64,000 bases of DNA from Hydractinia symbiolongicarpus (Eukaryota; Cnidaria; Hydrozoa; Anthoathecata; Hydractiniidae): assembly GCF_029227915.1 (NCBI RefSeq), contig NC_079876.1, forward strand, positions 27,749,828-27,813,827, read 5' to 3'. A program made the translations under genes and the position numbers. Below, one piece after another: positions 50,901 through 64,000 of the stretch (positions within the stretch are counted from its first letter, which is position 1; each line of letters opens with the position of its first letter). Below the pieces are notes generated by a model. That model was given only the letters and a program-made list of their open reading frames with translations. It did no database searches and was not told where the DNA came from.

Positions 50901-53900
50901 CACCAGTCACCATATATTTATTTGGAATAAGCTTCTCACCAAAAGACCCAAGTAAGAAATCTCTCATTTGCTCATTAATTTGCTTTTTAGAAGTGTAGGA
51001 TACAATTTCTATTTATTTTTTATTTCTATTAAATTTAAAGAAATTTATGTCTGTTGTTTGACTACAGGAGAGAATATTAAAATGCATCCAAGAGCATAAA
51101 AAATCAGCTCAGCCTGGATGCTTTTAAATCCAGACATTGGTTACATTGGTATTTTTATTGATGTTAATTAGGTTAGCTTCAGTCCCCGAAATTTACGTAA
51201 TTGCTGTTTCAGCTAATAACTTTCTAACTGGATGAAAAAAAAACCCATAAAAATTGAAAAAAAAATTTTTAAACATTCTCAAATTGTTTTTGAAATTACG
51301 AAAAAGGAGGTAAATTTTTATCAAACAATGTTTTCAGTCCTACTAAAGTTGGATTTCCAATGTTGATACCCACTTATCAAATAGAAATCGGTTGATATAC
51401 TTGTTAATGGCTTTCGGTTACTATACGAAAATTGTTTCAATGGAACTTTCACTGTATGCAAGCGTTCTCAATATTTTTGTCTTCCCTGAGTGACTTTCAT
51501 AAACAGGTTTGACTGTAATTTGTATTTAGAATAGTCGCATGGTAGTCCAGACTAAATTAATAAGTGCTCTGATGTTACACTGTATTTTCTAGGATATATT
51601 TTCTTTGCTTCCTCTAAAAGCAAATATAAAATCATTTTTTCCATGTTCCTGTAGCTAAAATATCAATAGACGTTTTTGCATTTTGTTGTAGTTATGTGTG
51701 GAAACTCTCATGGGAGCATTCAACTACATCCAGAAGCTTTGTTTACTGTTCCTACAGACAATATTTACATGACCTCTGTGTGTGGCACAAACAATGGAAG
51801 AATTTTTCTTGCTGGAAAAGACAGTTGTTTGCATGAAATTGTATACAAGGTCAGTATTGTGGAGAATCGAGTACTTTTTACTAGAAAACTAAATTAATCT
51901 AAGTTAGATTACTATGTTGCCTTCGTTTTCTAATGCTTACAATCCGTTCGCATTTAATCAGTTGTTAAACGGTTTTATACCAACATGATGGCAGTAACAC
52001 TTTCTGGATTTATTAAGTTTTATTATCTTTTCTGTTAAATTAATAGGTCAAGGAGCCTGATTAAAATATTTTTTGGTTTTAGTCAAACGTTTTTGATACA
52101 TTTAAGTTTTTAACAGCAATAAAAACTCTTTTAAAAAGCTGGTTGGTACGATTGTGAAAATGACTTGGTAATTTCATGCCTGTGGTAGTGTATTATTCAA
52201 GATTTACTAGGTAATTTTCATTGAAGACTAAACATGTAAATGAGTGAAGAAAATATTATATGTCAGGTAAATTTTCAACAAGATGTTGTATACAAGGCAA
52301 ATAATGTATAATGTAAGAAGCTTTTTAATTAAAGTAAAATTCCTTAGTTGTGTGTTCGCAATTGATTTGAACTTCTTTTACTCTACTAAAAATATATAAT
52401 GAGAAAATAACCTTATCCCTGCAGTAAAAATTGAAATGAAAGCAGTATCTCATGGAAAGCACTGGTGAATTCTTTTCACGAGGGACATATTTGTTAAGTG
52501 ATTCTTACCTTGAATGCTTCACCAGTCTTTAATACTATTGTATTGGTTACTGAAAGATAATAACAGAATTAACACAATCGCAATATCAACAATATTTACC
52601 AGTTTTTTAATGGAGGATTAAGATTTTTTCATCAATTGTTTGTATCACCTGTTTCTATAATAATTGTTACAACTAAAGAACAATTAAGTAGGGACTCCCG
52701 GGCCACATCTTTAAAGAGGTTTTCTTTTCTACAGTCCTCAAATTTTTGCGAAGTGATTTTATATTTATAATTTAAACCATGGACTGTAGTCAAACTTTCT
52801 GACCTTGTGGTTATGTAATGAAGTGTAAATCTATCTCTAATTCAGACACAATCAAGTTGGTTTGGTAAACAATGCTACAGGGTCAACCATACAGCCAGCA
52901 AAATGTCATTTCTCGTTCCTGCTTTTTTATCATATGTCTTTTCTTCAGATGGTAAGTATTTTATTGTTGTGAAAAAAATAAAACTATGAAATAAACAAAT
53001 TATTTTAAGGTTTATTATGTGGACTAAAAATTTATTATTTCTTAAGTGGTGGCAGATGTGCCTTTTTTAAAATTCCTTAAAAGTATGCTGAGTTGGGGAA
53101 ATGTGGGCAGTATGTAATTGCCGGATTGGTTTCATCTTTAAATAACACCGGAAAACCCTGTTACTTGAACATCCCCTACATTAATCACTTTATAATTTTA
53201 CCTTTTTGTTCCTAAAATTTTCTATTCCCCATTTTAAGTAGGCAGTGGAGAATGCTAACTTTGTCAATCATTTGATCTTGTTTATTTATATACATTATGT
53301 GGTAGCTCTTTTAACAAGTTTTAATTGGATCATAAGAGTGCCCACATGAAAATTTCATGACGGACAGCTTTTGTACACAAGCATCTGCTACTGCTCTAAT
53401 AAATGAACAGGAAGTGTCTGTAACATGGTTATTATGAGAAACTGACTAGTTCCCCCAGACAGAGATTGTTTTAAGCCACCTTGTGGCATTTGCCTCCAGT
53501 GGAGAAGGTTGTGGGTTTAATTTCTGCTTAAACTTCAGCATTAGAATAGGATTGATATCTTAGACAGTTGTCTGGTTGCATGCCTTTCCTAGCTCAAATA
53601 GGAGCTTTAAATGACTTAAACCCCATTTGCTGGACACCCATTGATAGCAGTGTTATTAGGAACTAAGGAACTATGGTAAATAATAATAATAGTAATAAAA
53701 GAATAATTATGTTTTTAATTGAATATCTCTCCTTAGACCTACTCAAAATTAGGGGGCTACAAACTGCCTGTTGATTTTTTACTTTAGTGACATACACGAA
53801 AGTTTAGCCAATGGCAGTGATAAACTTTTTAAGCAGTGAGAAAAAAGCATCTAAAATAATCTTAAATATTACATTTGACACCCAAATATAACTGAAAATG

Positions 53901-56900
53901 ACAGAAAAGTTCCCTATACATGTATTTAATTATTGCTTTAATATAAGCACCTGCTATGCTATTAAATCAAGCCTTTCCAATCTTTTAAATCAATATTTTT
54001 CTAAGTTTTGCATAGCACAAACACGTTAAGTCCACTCAAAGCAACAGTTATGACTTTTTAGTAGTATTATTGCGTTATTAATTTTTTACCAAATAACTCC
54101 TTATGCTGTCTTTGTTTCTTTGTCAAAACAACCTTTCCATTAATGATATTTAATATATTTTAGACAGTAGCTCATTTTATTACCAAGAGAATCCTTTTTT
54201 TTTGGAAAATAGCAATAAAAAAGTTGAAAATTCATTATTAGGAGTAATTATTCATTAACAGGTTGTCTATGCTGTGTATAATTTCTTGTACTTGATCTTT
54301 CGAGTGGTCTGCTTATTACACAACTTCATTCAGAGCGTGCTAAGATGAAGAGTAACGTCCATGACGGAGAATTTACTTAAATTGTTTTTAGTTCCTTTAA
54401 GAAATTTGCTAAGAAACTTTTTGTATTGAAATTACCTCAGAGTTTAAGAGACTTTTACTAGTTGACCATTTTGGAAAAACAATGTAAGAAACTTTGATCT
54501 TTTTGTAAAATTGTGGTAACAGAGCTTCATTGGTTGTCGAATATAAGAGATAAAAGATAAGATATATTTTATTGTTAAAATAACAATACAAGTAAAATGT
54601 TACTAAAAGTTAAAAATTCATTTGCCGGAGCTAATAGAAGACGCAAATCCGCTTATTGTCAAGCCCCATTAATAGTTAAGCTATTCAAAGTTTATATATT
54701 CTGTTAAAAACATACAAAGGGGGAAATAAAACTATGACATAAGGTTTAAGATTTGTCAGCAAAAACTACAAAAGCAGTTTTTATCTTAAACATAAAACTT
54801 TATGACTTTATGAATGTTACGTTCATAGATGTTTATAACTTTAGGTTGTTTTATTAATGACATAGTGTATCTCTGTATGCATTGAATACTATCCTACAAG
54901 CATGTAGTTTAAAAAAATTTAAAAGTTAATAGAATCTTACATGGGTTGTTTAAATTAAAATAATAGTATCTATATATATATCCTATATATTCCTATATAT
55001 ATTTTTAGATCCGGTATGCCAACTTGCCATAGACAATTCACGAGGAACTTTATTTTGCAGAACAGAAGCGGGTGATATAAAGGTTAAATTATCTTGTAAT
55101 ATATTTTTGCTTATGTGTGAAATAAATGGCTGTGCAAACTAATAACAGCCTTGCTAAGTCACATCAGTACGCAACAGGTGTTGAGACGAATGCTGACATA
55201 TTAACAGAACATCTTGATTCACGTTGGTAAATATTTGCCAACATGGTTTTTTTTAAGTTCAATGTAATTTAGACTGACAACAATAAATTGTTGACGTGAA
55301 ACACATGTTTGCTCATGTGTAACAAATTTCCATTTCACGTCAGCATTTGTTTGCTGAGGTGAAATAAATTGAATTAGAAAGGTATAACCATCATAACTTG
55401 ACTTTGACATCATTATGTAATTCACAAACTAATAAGCCTCCTCCGAATATGAGTTAAAACTTGGTACATGGAATATAAATTGTAAAGCCTTTAAAGCAGT
55501 TTAAATATGTGATTACCCATAAATCTTCTTTTTTTAGGTTTACTACCTAGGACAGAATATGGAGCATATGAATTTCGTAGCTGGCCTTAACATGTCTAGT
55601 ATAACAAAACAAGCACAATATGTAGTCAGGTAAATATCTAGTTTACATGGTAGTATTATTTGAAACAACAAAAGTATGATTTTATGGAAATAGAGGTGAA
55701 GAGGTTAGGCATTTGAAATGAGATTTCATTGCAATGTCTTTTTATTATGGTAAGATTTTAATTATCGTAGTGTGAACCAGGGCATGTGTTATTAAGTACT
55801 TTATCTCATGCATACATTTCTGTCTCGCAGTTATAATTAGATATGAGCGCTCTTAAACTAGATCCCGAAAAAATACGAAAACCAAGCATTTAATTCCATG
55901 TTTTTTAAATTTAAATGGTAACTCAATGTAAACTAACGAGAAATTAATTTTTGTGGAATTAGATGGATCCATATTATATATTGTTTCTTAAAACTAGGTT
56001 TCGCTTTGCTACTTAGTAAGGGATAGGTTCTTAAATTTGATGTAGGACTGTTGATTCTCGTTACTTTGAAAAAATCGTACATGTGGCACCAGTTCCCAGG
56101 ACAGATTCTGCATATATTCATGCAGTTGCCATAACACAAGCAGGTAAGGTTATACATTCAATTTTAACTGGCATTTTAAAATTACTGTAGGCTGTTATTT
56201 TTTAAAGCAATGTAAAATGCTAGCTTATTGTCTTTTGCTTTTTGTCCTTTGGCGTCCTGTTACTTTTAGGCCAGGAAAACTGGTAAAAAGTTTCTAGTCA
56301 CATTCTCTAGCACGCCCGCACACTGAAATAATCCCTGTCATGGCCCATGAAGGCCCTGAATTTCGTGAAAGATGGCCATGTTGACGTCAGCAACAATTAA
56401 AACATTTTAAGAATTTGGACTTAACCAAATAGCCTAACATCCTAAGGATCTTAAGTCTGCTCTGAACAATGACATATCAACTTTGACAAGTTCAGAATGT
56501 GTGAATCAGATGTAGAAATTACTTATGGCAGCGAAGTTTGAAATTAGTTGTCTTGTCTTTACATATCTTGATCAAGATTCTAGGATTGTCCAATGTTAAA
56601 TAGGGGTTTCCAATCTTAAATATTTATAGCCTTATAGTTGCTATATTTGTAGTTATTTATATTTATAATAGGTATGCTCTGTAACTACCTTTCCATGCTT
56701 CGACAAATTTGATGTGATTTGACAAAAAATTTTGCAAAACTCTATTTTCGGGTCGTCTTCAGGATAAAAAAAAAACTACCATGCAAAAATGTTATAATAT
56801 TTCTGAAGTTGATCAGGTTTAATTTTTTCACATTTTTTCCATTCGATTCAATTAAAAACTCAAGGTAGAGTTGTACACCTGTGTTAACTGGGCAAATGTT

Positions 56901-59900
56901 GATTGTTACATTACAAGATAATTAGGTTTTTGTCAAATCTTCATTAATTTTAGGTGTCCGCCTGTATTTTACTACTACTAATATCAATGACCCACATGGG
57001 GAGCCATCATGTCTAAAACTTGTGCATGTGAGAATGCCAACTGGATTTGCACCATCGATAGCTTATGAAAAACCATCAAATGTACACACAGGGTTTTACA
57101 GAAAAGGTATGCAACATACAGCATTGAAATTATTTGCCTAGCTTTGAAGAATAATAGATTCTATTAAACCTTTACCAGTTAGTCTTGACAGAGGTAAAAG
57201 AAATAGTAAAATTTCTTTGGACCTGAACACTACACAGGGATGCTGTGTATACTTTTAACATTGTACAACGATTAAGTTATTTTGTTGTTGTTGCAATAAT
57301 AATTCATGGTTTAGTATTAAACTTTTCATAAAAATATAAATAAATAAATAACCTTTAACAACTTTTATCCAGGTACATCTCTTTTGATCGCAAATGTGTC
57401 TGAAGGATTGGATAGAATGTGGTGCTTTGGTCAAGATTTGTTTCCATTCAAATCTCCTTTAAAAGAAAGCCAGGTCTGTGTATGCCTGTTCACACATGCT
57501 GTATAATTCACTTGTTTTTTGGTTTGCCAACTGATAAGTCTCTCTGTATCTAGATTCGCTAGTGCCTGCAACAAAAACTGTCTATCGTGTATAACATTTG
57601 TCCTAACAAAGCAAAACTTGAAATAAATTTTAGGAATCAAAACAATATTTATTTTTAACAACAGTATAATATTGGAAACTATATACTTAACTAAAAATGT
57701 TTAAATTGATAAGTAAACATCAATTAAAAGAAAAAACTGGACCGACAGGGCCAGGTGTTTACTGAAACGGTTTAATTCTAGTTGTTCCTATTAAATATGG
57801 AGTGCTTCTTTGATTTTTAAATTAATTGTTAGTCATCAAGTATTTTCAATTATTTGCAGTCAAACCTGTGTTAACCTTTGTCGAACTGGGTATGGGAGGG
57901 AGGCTGGATGCTGCCCATTCCCCCCTGCTAGTTTTATCTTTATAACTCTTTTTTGGTATGCTGCAATGATACTGAGTCTTCATGTTTATTTATTTAGCCC
58001 CTTATCTCTCAGAGCCTGAGATATTAGCCATTACTCAAAACTATGCTTTAATTTTTTCATGAAATTCTTTTAATCACGAATATATAATAACTTTGTTTGG
58101 GTTATCCTTTGCAGAATTATCCTGTAAATTTGGACACTTAAACTGATTTCTATTTTTTACAAGTTTCACCCAAAAAGCAGGTGATTTTGGAATTTTTTTT
58201 TGCAAATTATGTAAAACTGGGAAAGTATAACTTTATTATCAAAAACAAGATATTGTAAAAGTGTATGGTTTATAGAGTTATGGCTTATAAATATCCTTTA
58301 TTTTAAACTAAGTGATAAAACAAAAGGAATAAAAAGTCTTAAAGACTAACTTCTTGCGACTGACGTTGCTAAATAATATAATTGTTTAAAAAAGTTTAAT
58401 AAAATAACTTCATAGTTAACCAGTCGACATAAATGCATAAAATGATTAAGTGAACGCTTTAAGTCACTCTTCTCTGGTTGTATATTTTTATGTTGCATTT
58501 TAATGCAAAAGTTTGGCCCAATATAAGGTATATATAAGGTATTCTGTTCATGAATGTTTTATGTTTATTTTTAAGTGAAATGTTTATTAAATGTGTGCTT
58601 TGTACATTCGACCACAAAAAGAATTAAACTACTACATAGCAACAAGCATTTAAAGTTTTTTTTGTTGTTGTTTAGTGGGGTAGTAAATGACTTATTAACC
58701 TTAACATTTCTGCATATGCCCTGACCTCAGTCTATATTAACTGTGTGGACTAGCAAACGGTTGATAAGCCTTTAATAGAAAAAAGATGTGCATTTAAAAT
58801 TCTCATCTGGATTGCCACTTAAAGTAGTAATATTTCTGGATCAGTTCCTTTTTTTCCTTTTTTTAGTCTGTGGCTCGTATTGATGGTCATACTTGGTGCC
58901 TTACAGAAATACCTGACTTTTCTGACACTTCTGGGGTGCCATATTATTTATTTAACGAAGAATTTCCAGATCCACCTGCAGTAGTAACTGAGCATGTCTT
59001 ACCCATCCGAAGATTTGTTCTCCTGAGTGCACAGGTATGTATGTGAATTTACTTTACGGGAGTTTGCTAGGTTTATTTTTGTAGCTTTGTAGACTATTTC
59101 TGTGCAATTTCTCCAGTAAAGTGAGTACAGAAATAAGCTAGTAGCTATGGAAATTAATTATATTGTTGTTGCTCTTTATCCATGTGTATATAGCATAGCA
59201 CTACATCAATTTACTTTATAAATGTATATATTTGTAATGTTAGTCGTAAACAAATATGGTAGGTGTCATAGTGTATTATGTTCTGATATTTATCCTTTGT
59301 ATGTAAGGCCATTTGTATGTATTTAAAGCTATTTGTTTATTTTTGGAGCTATTTGTTTATATTTAAAGTTTTTTGTATAATTAACTTTAAAAAAAGAAAA
59401 AAAAAGATTACTGCTTGTGAAACCAGTCTTTCAAAATTAACAACAAAGCTTAGCAATGAAGCATTCAACATAACAAATTTTCAACATCAAAAACTTTTTC
59501 CCAACCCTTTGTCGAGATTCTTAGGAGTAATTGCATTTTTTTTCCTTGAAGCCAATAAATAGAAAAAAAAGTAACAATTATTCAATAAAGATATTCGACA
59601 GAGCAATTTTCTGACGAGGCGACGTTACTTAAAGTTATTTGTTTATAGTTAAAGCTGTTTGTTTATAGGGTAGTCACATCATAACTACATTGAGACCTCT
59701 GGATCAGTTACGAATGTTGTTACATGCGAGTTGCAGTGGTGAATCCGATACCATTGAATCTTTTTTCAAACACTATGGTGTAAGAATTATTTTATTTTGT
59801 TTAAAAGTGTTTGAAGTAGCGAGATAGCATAAGAGACTATTTAGCAAGTTAAAACCTGTTTTTAATGATCTTCATGTCTTTTTTTTTAAGGTTGATCAAG

Positions 59901-62900
59901 CATGCGCTATTTGTCTAATACTTATATGTCAATGTGTTGAATCAGAAGGTCAGGTAGGGAACTTGCTTATATAGATTGTATGCAACATTTTCTTCTACAA
60001 GTTAGCATTTATTAGGTTTGTGCCACTCTGTATGGAACTTGCATATATAGATTGTATGCAACATTTTTTTCTACAAGATGGCATTTATTAGATTTGTGCC
60101 ACTCTGTATGGAACTTGCATATATAGATTGTATGCAACATTTTTTTCTACAAGATTGCATTTATTAGATTTGTGCCACTCTGTATGGAACGTGCATATAT
60201 AGATTGTATGCAACATTTTTTTCTACAAGATTGCATTTATTAGATTTGTGCCACTCTGTATCTCTATTAAATAACTAAAGTGAATGAGGGGGTGAGGGGT
60301 GAGGGGTGAGGGGTGAGGGGTACACTTTAAAGAGATACTTTAAAAGGAGGAAGGCAGTGGGGTGTACACTTCTTAGAACAGCTGAAGATTTTGTATATTG
60401 CGAAGTGATGTAACAGTTATATCTTAGATTGCAGTTGTTGATCATTGTGAGTTTGTGAAAAAAGATTGTGAATCAAAATTAGCAATTCAATCATAAAGAT
60501 CTGTTTACTTGCTTAGACATTTTAATTCACGTTGACATGTATTAAAAAGTAGAAAACTTAATTAAAAAGTTAAGCAGGCAATGCTTTTGAAAGGCTGTTT
60601 ATAAATAAATTAATTAGTCCACACAAAGTTCTACAACTAAATATTTCACGTTTAATTTAAATCTTCAGACGTCTTCAAAACTTCCATTCCACTCATTCTT
60701 TTTCTTTTGCACACATAAAAACTGCAATCTGAAAAATATGTTTTCTTAAGCATCAACCATTGTTTTGATTAATATTTTTTTTTTCACATTCAGCTGATTG
60801 ATCTTGCTACACAAGCATTTTTCCGTTATGGAGGAGAAACTAGTGAAACTAGTGGCTATCTAGGGCGGACTACAGTATCAGCGAATAATTTCAATGCAAT
60901 CCCAAACACAATATGTAGCCCAATACAAGGTGGAAGCAGTGAAGGAAGCTATTTATCAACACCACATGGGTATGTTTTTTATTTTGTTGTTTTGTTGATA
61001 TATTGAGTCGTTTCACTTCAGAAAGGTCAGAAAGTTATTGAAAATCTATTTGAAAATGAGTTGCCACCCTGTTCCACATTGCATTCTGCATTTACCAAAA
61101 TTTTCCCAAAATTGATAAAAATAATTTCCTTGAGGATGTAGGATCAAATTTAGTAGGGTGAACCCTTTGAGCACTTTTTTACATGTTATGCGTCTGGAGC
61201 ATGTGTGAAGTTTGCTAACTGAAGCAATCCAATAGGTTCTCCTTTTGCATAAATGCATAAAATTATTGAAATTGTTTACCCAGGATGGCCTCTTTAGTTC
61301 CTATTGGTACTGCTATTAATGAGGGCCCTGCAAAGGGGGGTCCTAGTGCATTCAAAGCTCCCATTTAAGCTACAAAAGTTGCGCAAACATAACAATCGCT
61401 AAACTAGATAACCACCTAAGATATCAATCCTATTCTCATGCTGAACGCTAAGCAGAAAGAATAGATTCACACTTTTATAGTTTCTGGCATAATTCGGCCA
61501 GGGTTTAAACCCAAGATCTTCAGCACTGGAATAGAACGCTCTACTATGGCTACCAGTTGGTAAGCTGGAAGCTAGAATGAAATGAAACTGAAATTTGGTA
61601 ACCCTAAATTTTAATTAATTTAGATATCATCCACAATCGATTCAAACTCCTGCACCACCAAGCATTTTGAATTCGACTGTTATCCAGCCTGGTGCTGGTA
61701 CTGAACAAGTTAGCTCACACTCTGGCAAACATAATGGACTGTATTTATATTTCTCAAGAATTTTACGGTGAGTAAAAAAAATTCCGATAATTGTACTTTC
61801 TTTAAACGTGTGTTCTATTGTAATAACTGCATGCTCTACAAACATTTGTTTTTAGCCCTGTTTGGAATTTTCCAATGATTCATCTTGTCGCTATGGAACC
61901 CAAACCACAACAGGTTAGTTCTTTCATCAAGCAATATCCCTGTTACGAGTTTTTACAGATTAAAACATTGAGCAAAGAGCTTAACAAAGGCTTAATTCTA
62001 AATAAAGTGAAATTAATAGTCAAACAAGACTGTCTTTGTACCTGTAAACATAAATGTAAGAAAATATATTTGCTCTGATGCTGATGAGCTATACACTGAA
62101 AGGTTTCCTTAATCAGACTAAAACTAACGCATTTCTAGAAATAACCTGACAGCAAGATCGAAATAAAATGGAAGAGGAGAAAAGAGGTCTTGAAAACAAA
62201 AAATATAATGAAAAACATTTATGGTTTACCTACCATTTTGCTGAGTCTTCTGTATATCATTTAATACCACATTCTTAACAATAGGGCCTGTAAAAACCTA
62301 CAAGTCTGGTGAAATGGAAGATGGTAACCACAAGCAATTAAGAACACTATTTCTGAGCAGCATATGCTTTAAACTTGTCATTGTTCACTACGCATTCAGG
62401 TCTTTGAGGGTTTTTTCCTGGATCTAAAATCTTTGAAACAGAACATTAGTTGCTGACAACATGCATGTCACAATTCCTCAATATTTTGGGCTTTTCCAGA
62501 ATTGTTCCATAAAGCAATAGAATTTGTACTAATCTTTTATCTCTTGTTACATATGACATAACGCATAGATAACAAACACGTAATGGTCCATTGTTACAGT
62601 GGGTTACTAAAAACACTTTATATTTGGTTAAGTTCACTATATTGTGTCTACAAGCTTTGTATAAATTCATTTATTTCCTAAAGAGTGACGGCACAATGGT
62701 ATTATGTTATATATTTCTGAATTTCTTAATTTAGTCATATAATACCTTATATAATGTCTTGTTTTACATAGTTTTCCAGTCGTCTCTCTGCTTCTGAATT
62801 ATCTTGGTTCATTGAGCTACTGACAAAATTAAAGAACTTCATTGGTTCACATTCACACATTGTTGCAGCGCAATCTCCAACTTATATACATACTTTTGTC

Positions 62901-64000
62901 AACTCTTCTTCAACAGGTGAGTCTCCCCCCTTCCTTTGATATATTAACAGCCATCTACTGACTGCAAAGTGTCTTGTGTGGCAGACAAGTTAGTTTGATT
63001 AAAGCCATATATGTATGTATCGCTATTAATAATGTAACATAGTAACATTAGTCAGGTGTTGGGGGGAAATACTGAAAGACCTTAACACTTTACTTAAAAC
63101 ACTACTTTTGGAGGTCTTAATCTTACTAACTGAAGGATAAAATGCCAATTTCCAGTACACTTAAGAAAAAGTCAGAATTTTTCAAGACTTTTAACAAGAT
63201 TCTTGTAATTCAGGAAAAACTGAAAAACTCATGGTATTTTATTCACTCAAGGAAAACCTGAGCTCCGCTTGTATAAAATTCGTATGATGGCAATGGCACT
63301 CATGATATTTGCTACATGCAATAGTTTGAGTGTGTTGTACTGCCAAGACATTTTCTACTCTCAACATGTCAGAAAGTATAAGTTTACCTCTTAGGGAAAT
63401 TTCAGGATAAAACTGCAGGAATTCTTTTTTATGAATGTTGCATAGATGTGTCATTGTATTTTTAGATGTTCAATGTGCGAATGAAAAAAGAAGTTTAGAT
63501 GCTTTTCATCAGTTGTTGACGTTGTCCATAGAAGCACTGGAGTTATGGAGAATACTGTGTGAACATAACATAAGCACCCTATATGAAGCTTTACCCATGG
63601 TAAATAAATTCTGTGTTGATTAAAAATTATGTACAAAGGTAGTAGAGAAAAAAAGACTTTAATTACTTGATTGTTGAATAGAAGATTGGAACTAATTCTT
63701 GTATACAAACAAAAAGTCAGTACTTGATCTAAAACTGGGATCTTGTGTGTGTGTGTATAAGTGTGACCTTGAGGGAGTTGTGGTGATTTCTCATGGATTT
63801 TAATAGTAATCATATAATTGTTACAACAAATGGGTTTTTTTCCCTATACCGCTTTTATTAACTTTCAGTAGACTGATGAAAATACATAAAAAATAGAAGT
63901 AAATACGATCGAATCAAGATTTTCTTTATTTTTCTTCATAGGATGTTAAAGAAAAGCTTTTGCATACAGCATTTAAGGATCTGTTTGCACCAACTGGCAG
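47988..64000 (+). CDS. NUP155: Nucleoporin 155 (inner-ring scaffold), 3' end beyond window
   Basis: Twenty complete exons: 47988-48111, 48898-49047, 49459-49555, 49962-50032, 50859-50951, 51692-51849, 52846-52951, 55009-55082, 55538-55629, 56046-56143, 56954-57106, 57373-57473, 58867-59034, 59669-59779, 59891-59953, 60794-60969, 61624-61767, 61856-61913, 62772-62916, 63466-63599. Exon 21 starts at 63942 and runs off the edge. The complete exons total 2316 nt, 772 codons, in unbroken phase. NUP155 is a scaffold of the nuclear pore inner ring, binding NUP93/NUP35 and the pore membrane. Residues 1-500 or so form the beta-propeller: [83 protein letters not shown]. Later exons enter the alpha-solenoid: [32 protein letters not shown], and LEAL-type [19 protein letters not shown]. 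Vertebrate NUP155 is about 1390 residues, so roughly 40% lies outside. All splice sites are GT-AG. Confidence 0.96.
49170..49340. repeat. Interspersed repeat copy in NUP155 intron 2
   Basis: Shares TTGTTTGTATC(G/A)CCT(A/G)TTTCTA, AAAGAGGTTTT...TCTC and TGA(C/T)TTTATATTT with the copy at 52620-52790 in intron 6. The family is unknown. Confidence 0.55.
52620..52790. repeat. Interspersed repeat copy in NUP155 intron 6
   Basis: Same blocks and order as at 49170-49340, same orientation. Confidence 0.55.
53461..53703 (+). repeat. tRNA-derived SINE, copy 1 (NUP155 intron 7)
   Basis: The head has an A-box-like AAGCCACCTTGTGGCATTTG and B-box-like GGTTGTGGGTTTAATTTC. The body (TTAGAATAGGATTGATATCT, later TGATAGCAGTGTTATTAGGA) is shared with the copy at 61280-61556. 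The tail is (TAA)n. Confidence 0.7.
59958..60261. repeat. Four tandem 76-bp units in NUP155 intron 15
   Basis: Units begin GGAACTTGC(T/A)TATATAGATT at 59958, 60034, 60110 and 60186, each exactly 76 bp apart. The array starts four bases into the intron, next to the exon 15 donor. Confidence 0.95.
60288..60320 (+). repeat. G-quadruplex-forming minisatellite
   Basis: Five runs of four or more G separated by TGA: G5-TGA-G4-TGA-G4-TGA-G4-TGA-G4. It is on the sense strand of NUP155 intron 15. Confidence 0.9.
61280..61556 (-). repeat. tRNA-derived SINE, copy 2 (NUP155 intron 16)
   Basis: On the minus strand, the head has TGGTAGCCATAGTAGAGCGT (A box) and GATCTTGGGTTTAAACCC (B box). The body shares GAGAATAGGATTGATATCTT, GGGAGCTTTGAATG and TTAATAGCAGT...AGGAACTAA with copy 1. 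Confidence 0.7.

Noticed and set aside
57810-58019. Intronic frame in NUP155 with Cys and hydrophobic residues
   Set aside because: Lies wholly within intron 12, with no splice signals that would include it.

Overview
This is a window of AT-rich, intron-rich animal nuclear DNA. The genes have short exons with GT...AG introns, and the intergenic space is packed with decayed mobile elements. No prokaryotic features are present. The combination of a Helitron/Helentron-type helicase, RPA-like OB-fold protein, AT-rich MITEs and a receptor-like tail with paired YxxV motifs suggests a cnidarian, probably a hydrozoan. That placement is inference and would need a database search.

Left third (1-18 kb), transposon-rich. 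The window opens inside a decayed Helitron-type transposon: a PIF1-like helicase followed by an endonuclease (EEP) domain, broken by frameshifts and stops. Two complete and one partial Helitron-like mini-elements then sit head to tail at 5.1-5.4 kb. A two-exon gene for an RPA-like OB-fold/zinc-ribbon protein lies on the minus strand (6.2-7.6 kb). A NEK-family kinase pseudogene (8.8-10.6 kb), a gag-protease remnant of an LTR retroelement (11.1-12.3 kb), and the transmembrane plus ITAM-like tail exons of a receptor-like gene or pseudogene (13.2-13.9 kb, minus) follow.

Middle (18-47 kb). A four-exon gene (19.6-22.8 kb, plus) encodes a four-pass membrane protein with a repetitive hydrophilic tail. 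A 1.1-kb satellite of 23-bp units lies at 25.3-26.4 kb. TIMMDC1 (complex I assembly factor; 7 exons, minus, 29.05-34.37 kb) reconstructs completely, with phases that close, to 228 residues. RPP30 (RNase P/MRP subunit; a single coding exon, minus, 35.5-36.4 kb) lies upstream of it on the same strand. From 36.4 to 47.9 kb there are only LINE fragments, several MITEs with recognisable inverted ends, and tandem repeats.

Right third (48-64 kb). The plus-strand gene NUP155 (inner-ring nucleoporin) starts at 47988. I can place 21 exons, of which 20 are complete and encode 772 codons in perfect phase; the gene runs off the right edge. Its introns hold a pair of tRNA-derived SINEs sharing a body, a 76-bp tandem array beginning four bases after a splice donor, and a strong G-quadruplex motif.

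The three confident genes (TIMMDC1, RPP30, NUP155) are housekeeping genes acting in mitochondria, nucleus and nuclear pore. I see no functional operon-like link among them. No dedicated novel defence or enzymatic system is evident. The most unusual content is the mobile-element biology (Helitron-like ends carrying microsatellites, tandem insertion, MITEs with tandem cores) and the ITAM-like receptor tail.
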